Shown here piece by piece: positions 8,503 to 17,160 of a DNA stretch of 64,000 bases (positions are counted from its first letter, which is position 1; each line of letters begins with the position of its first letter). The stretch comes from JAZKHT01 sp040385245 (GTDB taxonomy: Bacteria; Pseudomonadota; Alphaproteobacteria; Rhodobacterales; Rhodobacteraceae): positions 186,001 to 250,000 of the forward strand of contig JAZKHT010000001.1 of NCBI GenBank assembly GCA_040385245.1, written 5' to 3'. A program made the translations under genes and the position numbers. The notes below the pieces were generated by a model. The model saw only the letters and a list, made by a program, of their open reading frames with translations, searched no databases and was not told the origin of the DNA.

Positions 8503-9420
8503 TCAGCCCCAATCAGTGTCTTCGTCCCCGGCCATCAACGACCACAATTCCTCGGACACGTCGGGCAAGGGGTCGCGTGACCGGATCAGGCGCACGTCGA
8601 TGGGAATGTCCCAACGCGCGTCGCCTGCGCGCACCAGTGTGCCATTTGCGAAATCCTGTGTCAGGTGGCTTTGGGGCAGCCAGGCGGTGCCGCGTCCTTC
8701 CGCACTCATTTCCTTCAGCACGGCGGCCATGTGGGTGACAAACACCCGCGTCAGATGCAGCGGTTCGGGCGGATTGCTCATCAGGTGGTCCACCACCCGA
8801 CCGATGGCCGATGTTTCGCTGTAGGCAAGGTAGTGGACCGGTTCATCCTGCGTTCCGGGCAACTTGTCGATCGCTTGACCGGCGCTGTCGGGCAGCGTCA
8901 CCGGAACCAGCCTGTCGCGCAGCACGACCTTCGACGTAAAGTGTTCCGGCGGAAGGTGCATCTGGATCATCGGATGTGTGTAGCACATCAGGAAATGGCA
9001 ATCACCGCGCTGCAACAGATGAATGCAATCGTTGAACTGCCCGGTGTCCAATCGCGTGTTGAAAGTGTGGCTGCGCAATTCGACGGACCGCAGCCAACCG
9101 GGATAAAAGTTCAGCGACAGGCTGTGGGTGGACGCAAAGCGGATCGTGTTTGCCGACACATCGCCAATGCGACGCGCTTCTTCGCGGCCCTGATATAGGC
9201 GGCGCAGAACATCTTCGGCGACAGGACGAAACCGTTCGCCCGACAGGGTCAGGCTGATTGGCTGGGTGGCGCGGTTGAAAAGCTGTGCGCCGACCCATTC
9301 TTCAAGGCTTTTGATCCTGCGGCTGAAGGCCGGTTGCGTGGTGTAGCGCGCCTGTGCTGACCGGGAAAAGTTGCGCGTGTCCACGAGGCTTAGAAAATCC
9401 TCAAGCCATCGGCTTTCCAT
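8503..9420 (-). CDS. LysR family transcriptional regulator
   Basis: This LysR-type regulator (305 aa) has the winged helix-turn-helix at residues 1-60 (DFLSLVDTRNFSRSA, QPAFSRRIKSLEEWVG). A substrate-binding effector domain covers about 90-295. It lies between two D-threonine-aldolase-like genes and next to a RidA gene. It starts 90 nt before the upstream copy of the same strand ends its run, so it could be read with the PLP gene at 7276-8412. Control of the amino-acid genes around it is likely by position. The effector is unknown. Confidence 0.93.
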   Translation of the reverse strand: MESRWLEDFLSLVDTRNFSRSAQARYTTQPAFSRRIKSLEEWVGAQLFNRATQPISLTLSGERFRPVAEDVLRRLYQGREEARRIGDVSANTIRFASTHSLSLNFYPGWLRSVELRSHTFNTRLDTGQFNDCIHLLQRGDCHFLMCYTHPMIQMHLPPEHFTSKVVLRDRLVPVTLPDSAGQAIDKLPGTQDEPVHYLAYSETSAIGRVVDHLMSNPPEPLHLTRVFVTHMAAVLKEMSAEGRGTAWLPQSHLTQDFANGTLVRAGDARWDIPIDVRLIRSRDPLPDVSEELWSLMAGDEDTDWG

Positions 9421-9505
9421 TGCGTCTGTCTCCTGCCGTCAGATTGGGCCGTGGGCGATAGAATGCACGCAATAACTGCCCCGCGGCATGAGCCAGATCA
9501 ACCGG

Positions 9506-9895
9506 TCACTTCCGATCGGCCCGAAAGGCGACGCAGTCAATCTCGACCCGGCAATCGACCATCATGCGCGACTGCACGCAGGCCCGCGCGGGCGGATGCG
9601 CGCCAAAGTATTCGGCGTAAACCGCATTGAACGACCAGAAATCGCGCGGATCATCCAGCCAGACGCCAACCCTGACGATGTCGGCGGGGCCATACCCCGC
9701 CTCGGTCAGGATCGTCAGCATGTTTTCAATCGCACGGCGCGATTCCGCAATGACGCCCCCTTGGACGATTTCGCCGTCCTGCATTGCAACCTGACCAGAC
9801 ACATGCAGCCAACCGTCAGCCTGCACCGCCCGTGCAAAGGGCAAGTCCTGACCGCCAGCACCCGTTTGTCCGGTGCCATAGCGTGTGATTGTCAT
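9506..9895 (-). CDS. RidA family protein (enamine/imine deaminase)
   Basis: RidA/YjgF proteins hydrolyse the reactive enamine and imine intermediates released by PLP-dependent dehydratases. This 129-residue copy has the conserved arginine in PPARACVQS and the family core HVSGQVA near residue 33. ATG at 9895 gives the normal family length; an upstream in-frame ATG would add 16 residues unlike the family. It sits between the LysR gene and the second PLP enzyme gene, which diverges from it. Detoxifying an enamine from these D-amino-acid enzymes fits well, by inference. Confidence 0.92.
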   Translation of the reverse strand: MTITRYGTGQTGAGGQDLPFARAVQADGWLHVSGQVAMQDGEIVQGGVIAESRRAIENMLTILTEAGYGPADIVRVGVWLDDPRDFWSFNAVYAEYFGAHPPARACVQSRMMVDCRVEIDCVAFRADRK

Positions 9896-10039
9896 TCCTG
9901 CCCCCCGATTGCGTATGGCCCCATGCGCCGCTTGCATCATCACGGCGCGCGGTCGTTGACCAAGCCAGCCACGCGGCGCAAAGATTCGTCAATGATCAGA
10001 AACCGCATGGCGTCATGCCTGCCGTGCAATGGGGGCGCG

Positions 10040-11110
10040 ATGCCAGAAAATCAGCAAGACCCGATGCAGGCCGACACTCCGGCGGTGCAGATCGATCTGG
10101 ATGTCGTGCGCCGCAACATTGCGCGGTTTCAAGACTACGCCAACAGCGTCGGCCTGACCGTCCGCCCGCACATCAAGACCCACAAGCTGCCGCAGGTCGC
10201 TGCGATGCAAGTGCGGGCCGGGGCCATCGGCATCACCTGCCAGAAGGTGTCCGAGGCACTGGCGATGGTCGCGGGCAGCGGGATCAGGGATGTAATGATC
10301 ACCTACAATATCCTTGGAGCCGAAAAACTGCACCATCTGACCGATCTTGCCCGCAAGGTTCGCCTGTCGGTGGTGGCAGACAGTGCAGTGGTCGTGGACG
10401 GGCTGGCTGCCGCCTTTGAACGTCAGCCGCCGCTGCGGGTGCTGGTTGAATGCAACACCGGCGCCGACCGCTGTGGCGTGGCGACGCCGCAGGATGCAGC
10501 GAACCTTGCCCGGCGCATCCATGCCGCAAACGGGCTGCTCTTTGCCGGGTTGATGACCTATCCGCCGGTGGGGGGCGCGGCGGCTGTGCAGGATTTCATG
10601 ACCCATACCAAGGCGCTGCTGGCCGCTGAAGGCATATCGGTCGAGGTGGTGTCATCAGGGGGCACGCCATCGATGATGACCGCAGGCGACGCGCCCGTTG
10701 TCACCGAATACCGTCCGGGCACCTATGTGTACAATGACCGGTCGCTTGTCGCGCGCGGGGTCTGTGGTTGGGACGATTGCGCCCTGACCGTGCTGGCCAC
10801 GGTCGTGTCGGTGCCCGCCCAGACCCGCGCCATCATCGATGCGGGCAGCAAGGCGCTGACATCAGACCTGTTGGGATTGACCGGTTACGGCCATGTTCTG
10901 GGGCGCCCCGACATCATGATCGACCAGTTGTCCGAAGAACACGGGCGGCTGATCACTGACGGGCCGATCAACCTGACCGTTGGGCAGAAGCTTCGGATTG
11001 TGCCGAACCATGCTTGCGTGGTCACCAATCTGGTGGACGCGGTGTCTGTGATCGAGGCGGGCCGAGTCACCGCGCAATGGCCAGTCGTTGCGCGCGGCAA
11101 GGTTACCTGA
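10040..11110 (+). CDS. DSD1/D-threonine aldolase-like PLP enzyme (copy 2)
   Basis: This second fold-type III PLP enzyme has 356 residues and the PLP lysine at K46 in VRPHIKTHK. Other family marks are CNTGADRCGV, SSGGTPS and the metal site VPNHACVVTN near the C-terminus. It is only distantly similar to the copy at 7276-8412, so the two probably act on different D-hydroxy amino acids. The start at 10040 follows GGGGGCGC and leaves a short N-terminus before the DTPAVQIDLD strand; ATG at 9992 or 10007 is possible. It diverges from the RidA gene across 144 nt. Confidence 0.87.
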   Translation: MPENQQDPMQADTPAVQIDLDVVRRNIARFQDYANSVGLTVRPHIKTHKLPQVAAMQVRAGAIGITCQKVSEALAMVAGSGIRDVMITYNILGAEKLHHLTDLARKVRLSVVADSAVVVDGLAAAFERQPPLRVLVECNTGADRCGVATPQDAANLARRIHAANGLLFAGLMTYPPVGGAAAVQDFMTHTKALLAAEGISVEVVSSGGTPSMMTAGDAPVVTEYRPGTYVYNDRSLVARGVCGWDDCALTVLATVVSVPAQTRAIIDAGSKALTSDLLGLTGYGHVLGRPDIMIDQLSEEHGRLITDGPINLTVGQKLRIVPNHACVVTNLVDAVSVIEAGRVTAQWPVVARGKVT

Positions 11111-11372
11111 CGACAGACGTCAGTGGATGGAAATTGTAAAGCTCCGGTCAGGGTCCCTCGCCGGTGCCCTATCGTGTTCGGTGCAGGGCCAGCGACAAGA
11201 CCCCGCCGCCGGAACGGAACGCGCGGCCTTCGGCGGCAAAGACGTTGCGCGAACGCCAAGAATTGATGAAAGTCCATGAACAGAAGGTGACGTCGTGCGT
11301 TTCGGCTTTTTGCCACCCGGCAGGCAATGTGATCCGTGCCCCCGAAACGGATCGACCACGATTGAGGGCCCC
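11111..11372. other. 262-nt gap without a confident gene
   Basis: No gene is supported here. A plus-strand stretch at about 11190-11290 reads as basic, Lys/Arg/Glu-rich protein-like sequence (KTLRERQELMKVHEQK), but it has no good start and runs out of frame into the MFS gene. It may be a decayed gene remnant. The promoter of the MFS gene should lie here. Confidence 0.4.
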
Positions 11373-12686
11373 ATGTTCCGCATCCTTTCCAACCGCACCT
11401 ACCGTCATCTGTTCGCAGCGCAGGTCATCGCCCTGTTGGGCACCGGGCTTGCCACTGTCGCCTTGGGCCTTTTGGCCTATGATCTGGCGGGCGACCGGGC
11501 CGGGGTAGTGCTGGGCACGGCCTTGGCGATCAAGATGATAGCGTTTGTGACGCTGGCGCCCATTGCCGCCGCCTTTGCCGACCGGCTGCCGCGCCGCGTC
11601 ATGCTGGTGGCGCTGGACCTGATTCGCGCGGTCGTGGCCCTGTGCCTGCCCTTCGTCACCGAGGTGTGGCAGGTCTATGCACTGATATTCCTGTTGCAAG
11701 CGGCCTCGGCCGGATTCACGCCGACATTTCAGGCCACCATCCCCGACATCCTGCCAGAGGAAGAGGATTACACCCGCGCGCTGTCGCTGTCGCGGATGGC
11801 CTATGATCTGGAAAGCCTGATCAGCCCGATGCTGGCGGCGGCGTTGCTGACGGTGGTCAGCTTCCCGGTGCTGTTTGGCGGCACGGTGGCGGGCTTTGTC
11901 AGCTCTGCCCTGTTGGTGATGACCGTCACCCTGCCCAACCACGCACCCTCGGTGCCGCGTGGAATCTGGGACCGTACGACACGGGGGATACGGATCTATC
12001 TTGCCACGCCGCGCCTGCGCGGATTGCTGGCGCTGAATTTGGCGGTTGCAGCGGCGGGGGCGATGGTGATCGTCAACACCGTTGTCATTGTGCAGGGCAA
12101 GTTTGACCTTGGCCCGCCGCAGGTGGCACTGGCGCTGGCCTGCTATGGTGGCGGGTCGATGATTGCGGCCTTGCTGCTGTCGCGCTTGCTGGGCCGGGTG
12201 TCGGACCGCGCGGCAATGCTGGCGGGGGCGGGCGTTCTGGTCACAGGCACGGCGGCGGGGGTTCTGGTCGACAGCATGACGCTGCTGCTGCCGCTTTGGG
12301 TGGTGATCGGCTTTGGCTACAGCCTGACGCAGACGCCCGGCGGGCGGTTGCTGCGCCGCTCTGCCCACGCCGAGGATCGCCCCGCCCTGTTCGCCGCGCA
12401 ATTCGCGTTGTCGCATGCCTGCTGGTTGCTGACCTATCCGTTGGCCGGACGCCTTGGCGCAACGATCGGGATCGAGGCGACCTTTGTTGCCATGGCGCTG
12501 ATCGGGGCGGTGGGTGTGCTGGCGGCGGCGCGACTGTGGCCTGCCGCTGATCCCACCGAACTGCCGCACAGCCATGCCGACCTTTCCAAAGATCACCCGC
12601 ATGTCGCGGCCCACGGGCGGGACCGCCACAGCCATGCCTATGTGATCGACGATATCCATCCACGGTGGCCTATCGTCCGCGCTTGA
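11373..12686 (+). CDS. MFS transporter with histidine-rich C-terminal tail
   Basis: This is a 12-helix major facilitator of 437 aa, inner membrane. The N-terminal half has the loop motif FADRLPRRVML between helices 2 and 3. The last ~40 residues are cytoplasmic and carry eight histidines (LPHSHADLSKDHPH, DRHSHAYVIDD). NreB-type nickel exporters have a comparable His-rich tail, so metal efflux is possible, but many uncharacterised MFS proteins share the VIDDIHPRWP ending. The start was placed at MFRILSNRTYRHLF, just before helix 1, after TTGAGGGCCCC. Confidence 0.85.
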   Translation: MFRILSNRTYRHLFAAQVIALLGTGLATVALGLLAYDLAGDRAGVVLGTALAIKMIAFVTLAPIAAAFADRLPRRVMLVALDLIRAVVALCLPFVTEVWQVYALIFLLQAASAGFTPTFQATIPDILPEEEDYTRALSLSRMAYDLESLISPMLAAALLTVVSFPVLFGGTVAGFVSSALLVMTVTLPNHAPSVPRGIWDRTTRGIRIYLATPRLRGLLALNLAVAAAGAMVIVNTVVIVQGKFDLGPPQVALALACYGGGSMIAALLLSRLLGRVSDRAAMLAGAGVLVTGTAAGVLVDSMTLLLPLWVVIGFGYSLTQTPGGRLLRRSAHAEDRPALFAAQFALSHACWLLTYPLAGRLGATIGIEATFVAMALIGAVGVLAAARLWPAADPTELPHSHADLSKDHPHVAAHGRDRHSHAYVIDDIHPRWPIVRA

Positions 12687-12689
12687 TGG

Positions 12690-12873
12690 ACCTTGCGGCC
12701 GGATTTGTATCTTTCGTCATCGGTCGCCGCGACCATCCTGCCTGCCCAGTCCGCGGCGTTGGCGGGTCTGCTGTTGGCCGGACATGCCCCTGCCATGGTT
12801 CTGGCGGTGGCCAGTGTCGGCAATATCGCAGGATAGGTCCTGAACTGGCTCGCCGGGCATTGGGCGGCGCGCA
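12690..12873 (+). pseudogene. Decayed yqaA-like (SNARE/DedA-type membrane protein) fragment
   Basis: Read in the frame of codon 12726, the DNA encodes AATILPAQSAALAGLLLAGH and then ASVGNIAG, an in-frame TAG stop at 12834, and VLNWLAG. This matches the N-terminal part of YqaA-family membrane proteins, where the ILPAQSE, GN-x-x-G and N-W-x-x-G pattern is typical. No proper start precedes it, the normal Glu after PAQS is Ala, and similarity ends near 12873. It is therefore a truncated, stopped remnant lying between the MFS gene and the 3' end of tRNA-Thr. Confidence 0.7.
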
Positions 12874-12949
12874 TCCAATTTTGCACGACAAAAATGTCCG
12901 AACGGCCTGCCAAAATCCGCAACGACTCATGCAAAATCAAGGGGATAAA

Positions 12950-13024
12950 TGGTGCTGCAAGAGAGGATTGAACTCTCGACCTCACCCTTACCAAGGGTGT
13001 GCTCTACCACTGAGCTACTGCAGC
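12950..13024 (-). tRNA. tRNA-Thr (anticodon GGT)
   Basis: The minus strand folds as a full cloverleaf. The acceptor stem GCTGCAG pairs with TTGCAGC (one G-T pair). The D arm is AGCTCAGTGGTAGAGC and the anticodon stem CACCC/GGGTG encloses loop TTGGTAA, giving anticodon GGT. The T arm is GAGAGTTCAATCCTCTC. The 3' CCA is encoded at 12950-12952. Confidence 0.96.
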
Positions 13025-13158
13025 GCCGGGCGCGTCGGCGGGGTTCCTGCCGGGCGTGGCGGGTGATTAGACGCAATCCTTTCCCCGTGCAAGTGCAAAG
13101 TCGCCGGGACTGGACACACAATCTGGACCGCCCCCCTTGCGTGCGGTAAGGAGGGGCC

Positions 13159-13326
13159 ATGAACCCGGACCCCAAGGATGATGTGGCCGACACAGCCCCC
13201 CGCGCGGTGCAAAAGCAATCGCGCGAGGATCGGTTGAAGGCGGCGCTCAAGGCCAATATGGCCCGGCGCAAGGCACAGGTCAGGGCACGGGCGGCCGAGA
13301 AGGGTCAGAACAACGATGACGAGTGA
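13159..13326 (+). CDS. Small conserved protein upstream of murA
   Basis: This 55-residue protein is strongly charged. It has an acidic N-terminus (PDPKDDVAD), a basic helix (REDRLKAALKANMARRKAQVRARA) and an acidic end (NNDDE). A strong ribosome binding site TAAGGAGG lies 7 nt before ATG 13159. It ends 9 nt before murA, so it is cotranscribed and perhaps coupled to it. No catalytic motif is visible. The function is unknown; the strong Shine-Dalgarno and consistent frame argue that it is real. Confidence 0.8.
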   Translation: MNPDPKDDVADTAPRAVQKQSREDRLKAALKANMARRKAQVRARAAEKGQNNDDE

Positions 13327-13335
13327 GGCAGGCTG

Positions 13336-14604
13336 ATGGATTCGATTCTGGTCAAGGGCAACGGCGCGCTGAATGGCGTGATCCCGATCGCGGGGGCCAA
13401 GAACGCCTGCCTGACGCTGATGCCCGCGACCCTGCTGACAGACGAGCCGCTAACGCTGACCAACGCGCCGCGCCTGTCGGATATCCGCACGATGACGCAG
13501 CTTTTGCAGTCGCTCGGGGCCGAGGTTGCCAGTCTGCAGGACGGGCAGGTTCTGGCGATGTCGAGCCATGATATCGACAACCACACGGCCGATTATGACA
13601 TCGTGCGCAAGATGCGCGCCTCGATCCTGGTGCTGGGGCCGATGCTGGCGCGGGACGGTCATGCGATCGTGTCGCTGCCCGGCGGCTGTGCCATCGGTGC
13701 GCGCCCCGTCGATCTGCACCTGAAAGCGCTTGAGGCGATGGGGGCGGAACTTGACCTGCGCGATGGATATGTCCACGCCAAGGCACCCGGCGGGCGGCTG
13801 CGCGGCGCTGTGGTGGAATTCCCCTTTGTCTCTGTCGGCGCGACCGAAAACGCGTTGATGGCGGCGACACTGGCCAAGGGCACGACAGTGCTGAAGAACG
13901 CCGCGCGCGAGCCTGAGATTGTCGATCTGGCCCGCTGCCTGCGCCGCATGGGCGCACAGATCGACGGCGAAGGGACATCGACCATCACCGTGCAGGGGGT
14001 TGACCGGCTGGGCGGTGCGACGCACCCCGTCGTGACGGACCGGATCGAGCTTGGCACCTACATGCTGGTGCCCGCCATCTGCGGCGGCGAGGTGGAGTGT
14101 CTGGGTGGCACGCTGGAGCTTGTCGGTGCTTTCGCCGAAAAGCTGGATCAGGCCGGGGTATCGGTGACACAAACCGAACGCGGGCTGAAGGTCAGCCGCA
14201 AGAATGGACGCGTGCGGGCGGTGGATGTGGTGACCGAACCCTTCCCCGGCTTTCCGACCGATCTGCAGGCGCAGATGATGGCCCTCCTGTGTACGGCGGA
14301 CGGGGTTTCCGTGCTGGAAGAGAAGATTTTCGAGAACCGCTTCATGCATGCGCCGGAATTGCTGCGTATGGGGGCCAAGATCGACGTGCACGGCGGCCAT
14401 GCCACCGTGACGGGCGTGGATCGCCTGCGCGGGGCGCGGGTCATGGCAACCGACCTGCGAGCATCCGTCAGCCTGATTCTTGCCGGGCTTGCCGCCGAGG
14501 GGGAAACGGTCGTCAGCCGGGTCTATCACCTTGACCGTGGGTACGAGCGGGTGGAGGAAAAGCTGTCCGCCTGCGGGGCCAAGATCGAACGGATCACCGC
14601 ATGA
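13336..14604 (+). CDS. murA: UDP-N-acetylglucosamine 1-carboxyvinyltransferase
   Basis: MurA transfers enolpyruvate from PEP to UDP-GlcNAc, the first committed step of peptidoglycan synthesis in the cytoplasm. The protein has 422 aa, the usual length. N-terminal GAKNACL holds the conserved Lys-Asn pair, and the catalytic loop LPGGCAIGARPVDLH (about 114-128) has the active-site Cys, the fosfomycin target. The C-terminal DLRASVSLILAGL and YHLDRGYERVEEKL are also typical. It overlaps the DUF2948 gene by 4 nt. Confidence 0.98.
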   Translation: MDSILVKGNGALNGVIPIAGAKNACLTLMPATLLTDEPLTLTNAPRLSDIRTMTQLLQSLGAEVASLQDGQVLAMSSHDIDNHTADYDIVRKMRASILVLGPMLARDGHAIVSLPGGCAIGARPVDLHLKALEAMGAELDLRDGYVHAKAPGGRLRGAVVEFPFVSVGATENALMAATLAKGTTVLKNAAREPEIVDLARCLRRMGAQIDGEGTSTITVQGVDRLGGATHPVVTDRIELGTYMLVPAICGGEVECLGGTLELVGAFAEKLDQAGVSVTQTERGLKVSRKNGRVRAVDVVTEPFPGFPTDLQAQMMALLCTADGVSVLEEKIFENRFMHAPELLRMGAKIDVHGGHATVTGVDRLRGARVMATDLRASVSLILAGLAAEGETVVSRVYHLDRGYERVEEKLSACGAKIERITA

Positions 14605-15077
14605 CCGATGCCCGGTTTGAAGACGCCGACGAAGGCCCGCTGCATCTGGTGGCGCGGGATGCCGATGATCTGACGGTGATTTCGGCGCTGGTGCAGGATG
14701 CCGTCTTGCCGGTCACGGAAATGACCTGGGCAAAACGCAACCGCCGCTTTGTCTGCCTGGTGAACCGGTTCCGCTGGGAAGATCGCCCCGCCGCCGAGGC
14801 TGCTGGCCGCGTCTACGAACGGGTGCGCGCGCTGCTGGTGGTCGATGACGTGACCGCCGTGCGCGTCAGCGGGGTTGATCGCAGCGACCCCGATCTGGTG
14901 CTGTCGGTGCTGGCGCTGGCTTTTGAGCCGGGTCAGGACGGCACCGGGCGCTTGATTTTGACGCTGGCCGGTGATGGGGCCATCGCGGTGGATGTCGAGG
15001 CGCTGGAAGTGTCGTTGAAGGATGTAACCCGCCCTTATGCGGCACCGTCGCGCAAGATGCCGGATCACGGGGCGTAG
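14601..15077 (+). CDS. DUF2948 family protein
   Basis: This 158-residue cytoplasmic protein belongs to DUF2948, a family largely confined to alphaproteobacteria and commonly between murA and hisD. The family hallmarks are PLHLVARDADDLTVISALVQDAVLP at the N-terminus and RRFVCLVNRFRWE near residue 47. It has no signal peptide or membrane segment. The start ATG overlaps the murA stop (ATGA), which implies translational coupling. No biochemical role is established. Confidence 0.9.
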   Translation: MTDARFEDADEGPLHLVARDADDLTVISALVQDAVLPVTEMTWAKRNRRFVCLVNRFRWEDRPAAEAAGRVYERVRALLVVDDVTAVRVSGVDRSDPDLVLSVLALAFEPGQDGTGRLILTLAGDGAIAVDVEALEVSLKDVTRPYAAPSRKMPDHGA

Positions 15078-15113
15078 CCGGGTCACACAAGTACGGCCGT
15101 GGTGCGTTTGGAA

Positions 15114-15145
15114 GCGTCTTTTTTGAGTATTTTGGCGAGGAAAAA
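15114..15145 (+). repeat. Dispersed GCGTC...TGAGTATTTT element, copy 1
   Basis: This AT-rich stretch after the DUF2948 gene contains GCGTC, a T-run, TGAGTATTTT and CGAGGAAA. A second copy with the same order, GCGTC-TGAGTATTTT-TTCGAAGAAA, lies at 40841-40866. Both are in gaps downstream of a gene. It looks like a dispersed intergenic element rather than a coding remnant. Confidence 0.5.
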
Positions 15146-15250
15146 GCCGAAAGTCCCTTGGGTGCATTGCCCGAGGTGACAGCGGTGCAGCCCGTGCTTG
15201 AGGGTGCGGCCCGCCCGCGCTAGATGGGACGCACCTAATGGAGTGTCGCC

Positions 15251-16561
15251 ATGCCCGTCTTTCTGTCCACGCGCGACGCGCAGTTCGAAACCGGCTTTGC
15301 CGCCCTGCTGGGAATGAAGCGGGAAGAGGCGGAGGATGTGGATCAGACCGTCGCCGCCATCATCGCCGATGTGCGGGCGCGCGGTGATCAAGCGGTGATC
15401 GACCTGACCGCCCGGTTTGACCGGCTGACCCTGACGCCCGAAACGCTGGCCTTTACGCCCGACGAGATTGCGGCGGAATGTGCCAAGGTCAGCGCGCCGG
15501 ATCGCGCGGCACTGGAATTGGCGGCGGCCCGCATCCGGGCCTATCATGAACGCCAATTGCCGCAGGACGCATCCTGGGTGGACGCCGCCGGTGCCACGCT
15601 GGGCTGGCGCTGGACGCCCGTTTCGGCGGCGGGTCTGTACGTTCCGGGGGGGCTTGCCTCCTATCCGTCATCGGTGCTGATGAATGCCATTCCGGCCCAG
15701 GTGGCGGGGGTGCAGCGGTTGGTGATCTGCGCACCCACGCCGGGGGGAGTATCGAACCCGCTGGTGCTGCTGGCCGCAACGATTGCGGGGGTGGATACGG
15801 TCTACCGCATCGGCGGCGCGCAGGCGATTGCGGCGATGGCCTATGGCACGGAAACCATCGCGCCGGTGGACAAGATCACCGGGCCGGGCAACGCCTTTGT
15901 CGCCGCCGCCAAGCGCCGCGTGTTCGGCCGGGTGGGCATCGACATGATCGCGGGGCCGTCAGAGATTCTGGTGATTGCCGATGCCGACAACGATCCCGAT
16001 TGGATCGCGCTCGACCTGCTGTCACAGGCAGAACATGATGAAAGCGCGCAAAGCATCCTGATCACCACCGACGCCGGTTTGGCCGATGCCGTGGCCCGCG
16101 CGGTGCAGGCGCGGTTGCAAACGCTGGAACGCCGCGCGATTGCGGGAAAAAGCTGGGCCGACAATGGTGCTGTGATCATCGTCCGGGATATGGATGAGGC
16201 GGCAAGCCTTGCCAACCGCATCGCCCCCGAACATCTGGAGATCATGACCGCCGACCCCGAAGCCCTGGCCGCCAAGATCCCCCACGCGGGCGCGATCTTC
16301 CTTGGAAGCTGGACACCCGAGGCGATTGGCGATTACGTCGGCGGGCCGAACCATGTCTTGCCCACGGCGCGGTCGGCACGGTTCTCAAGCGGGCTGTCGG
16401 TGATGGATTTCGTGAAACGCACCACCATGGCCCGCATGACCCCCGGCGCATTGGCCGCCATCGGCCCCGCCGCCGAACGGCTGGCAGTATCGGAAAGCCT
16501 GCAAGCGCATGGCCTGAGCGTGCGCGCCCGGCTGGACCGGTTGAACGGGGAAACATCTTGA
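15251..16561 (+). CDS. hisD: Histidinol dehydrogenase
   Basis: HisD catalyses the last two steps of histidine synthesis, L-histidinol to L-histidine, using NAD and a bound zinc. The protein has 436 aa, the normal length. Recognisable blocks are YVPGGLASYPSSVLMNAIPA, ITGPGNAFVAAAKRRVFG, DMIAGPSEILVIAD and the zinc/catalytic region LSQAEHDESAQ, with PEHLE later. It is not in a his operon here but in the housekeeping block with UPF0262. Its stop overlaps the possible TTG start of the following low-GC gene. Confidence 0.97.
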   Translation: MPVFLSTRDAQFETGFAALLGMKREEAEDVDQTVAAIIADVRARGDQAVIDLTARFDRLTLTPETLAFTPDEIAAECAKVSAPDRAALELAAARIRAYHERQLPQDASWVDAAGATLGWRWTPVSAAGLYVPGGLASYPSSVLMNAIPAQVAGVQRLVICAPTPGGVSNPLVLLAATIAGVDTVYRIGGAQAIAAMAYGTETIAPVDKITGPGNAFVAAAKRRVFGRVGIDMIAGPSEILVIADADNDPDWIALDLLSQAEHDESAQSILITTDAGLADAVARAVQARLQTLERRAIAGKSWADNGAVIIVRDMDEAASLANRIAPEHLEIMTADPEALAAKIPHAGAIFLGSWTPEAIGDYVGGPNHVLPTARSARFSSGLSVMDFVKRTTMARMTPGALAAIGPAAERLAVSESLQAHGLSVRARLDRLNGETS

Positions 16562-17160
16562 CGGCAATGGTTGCTGAGGCGCGTGACGAGTTGTCGGAAA
16601 TCTGGCACAGGAAGGTCCTGCTAGGTGGCATCAAGCCTTTGGATGTTCTCGGTTCTTTGGATGACTATTACAAATTCTGTGCTGCGAAGGACTGGCTTCA
16701 AGACACGGCAGAGGTTTTGCTGGCACACCGTGCGAAAGGCTTCAGTTCCGATGCCATGGCAGCCTATCTGGAGTTATGGGGCGTGCTTCAGGCTGTTTAT
16801 GTTCAGCAGGACGCCATAGACATATTGTATCGGGTGGTTTGCGAAAAAAAATTCCTATTTGAGGAATGCGGTCCTGACTGGAAGGATATTCGTGTGCTTC
16901 GCGACCGTGCGGTCGGTCACCCTGCGTATGCTGACCGAACTGACGTTAAGGGATCGGTTTCCATAGGCCGAGCGCGAAAGTCTTATGACCGTATCGTCTT
17001 CCAAGCTTATGTCAAAGGCGGGCCATCGCGGACTGAGACTATCGCGCTGGGCGCCATGATCGACAAATATGATCAGGTTGCAGCCGCGCAGATCAAAAAC
17101 ATCACGGCTGCTTTGACGGCGCGGTTGGATAGCGTTAGGCAAACATCACCTTCCGAGTAG
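16558..17160 (+). CDS. HEPN-like protein of unknown function, probable insertion
   Basis: This 200-residue, mostly helical protein is unlike its neighbours. The third-position GC bias is lost, and 16801-16860 has only 24 G/C in 60. The block IRVLRDRAVGHPAYAD contains R115-x5-H121, which fits the R-x4-6-H signature of HEPN ribonucleases; the assignment rests on this motif and helical content only. It lies exactly between hisD and UPF0262, which are normally adjacent, so it was probably acquired. TTG 16558 overlaps the hisD stop; ATG 16567 is the alternative start. A toxin or defence role is possible but unproven. Confidence 0.65.
   Translation: MTAMVAEARDELSEIWHRKVLLGGIKPLDVLGSLDDYYKFCAAKDWLQDTAEVLLAHRAKGFSSDAMAAYLELWGVLQAVYVQQDAIDILYRVVCEKKFLFEECGPDWKDIRVLRDRAVGHPAYADRTDVKGSVSIGRARKSYDRIVFQAYVKGGPSRTETIALGAMIDKYDQVAAAQIKNITAALTARLDSVRQTSPSE

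Noticed and set aside
11169..12659. Minus-strand open frame of about 496 codons opposite the MFS gene
   Set aside because: Gln/Arg/His-rich low-complexity translation; the plus strand encodes a clear 12-helix transporter.
12873..12950. attL/attR-like duplication of the tRNA-Thr 3' end
   Set aside because: No copy of the terminal tRNA sequence was found in the gap beside the yqaA remnant.
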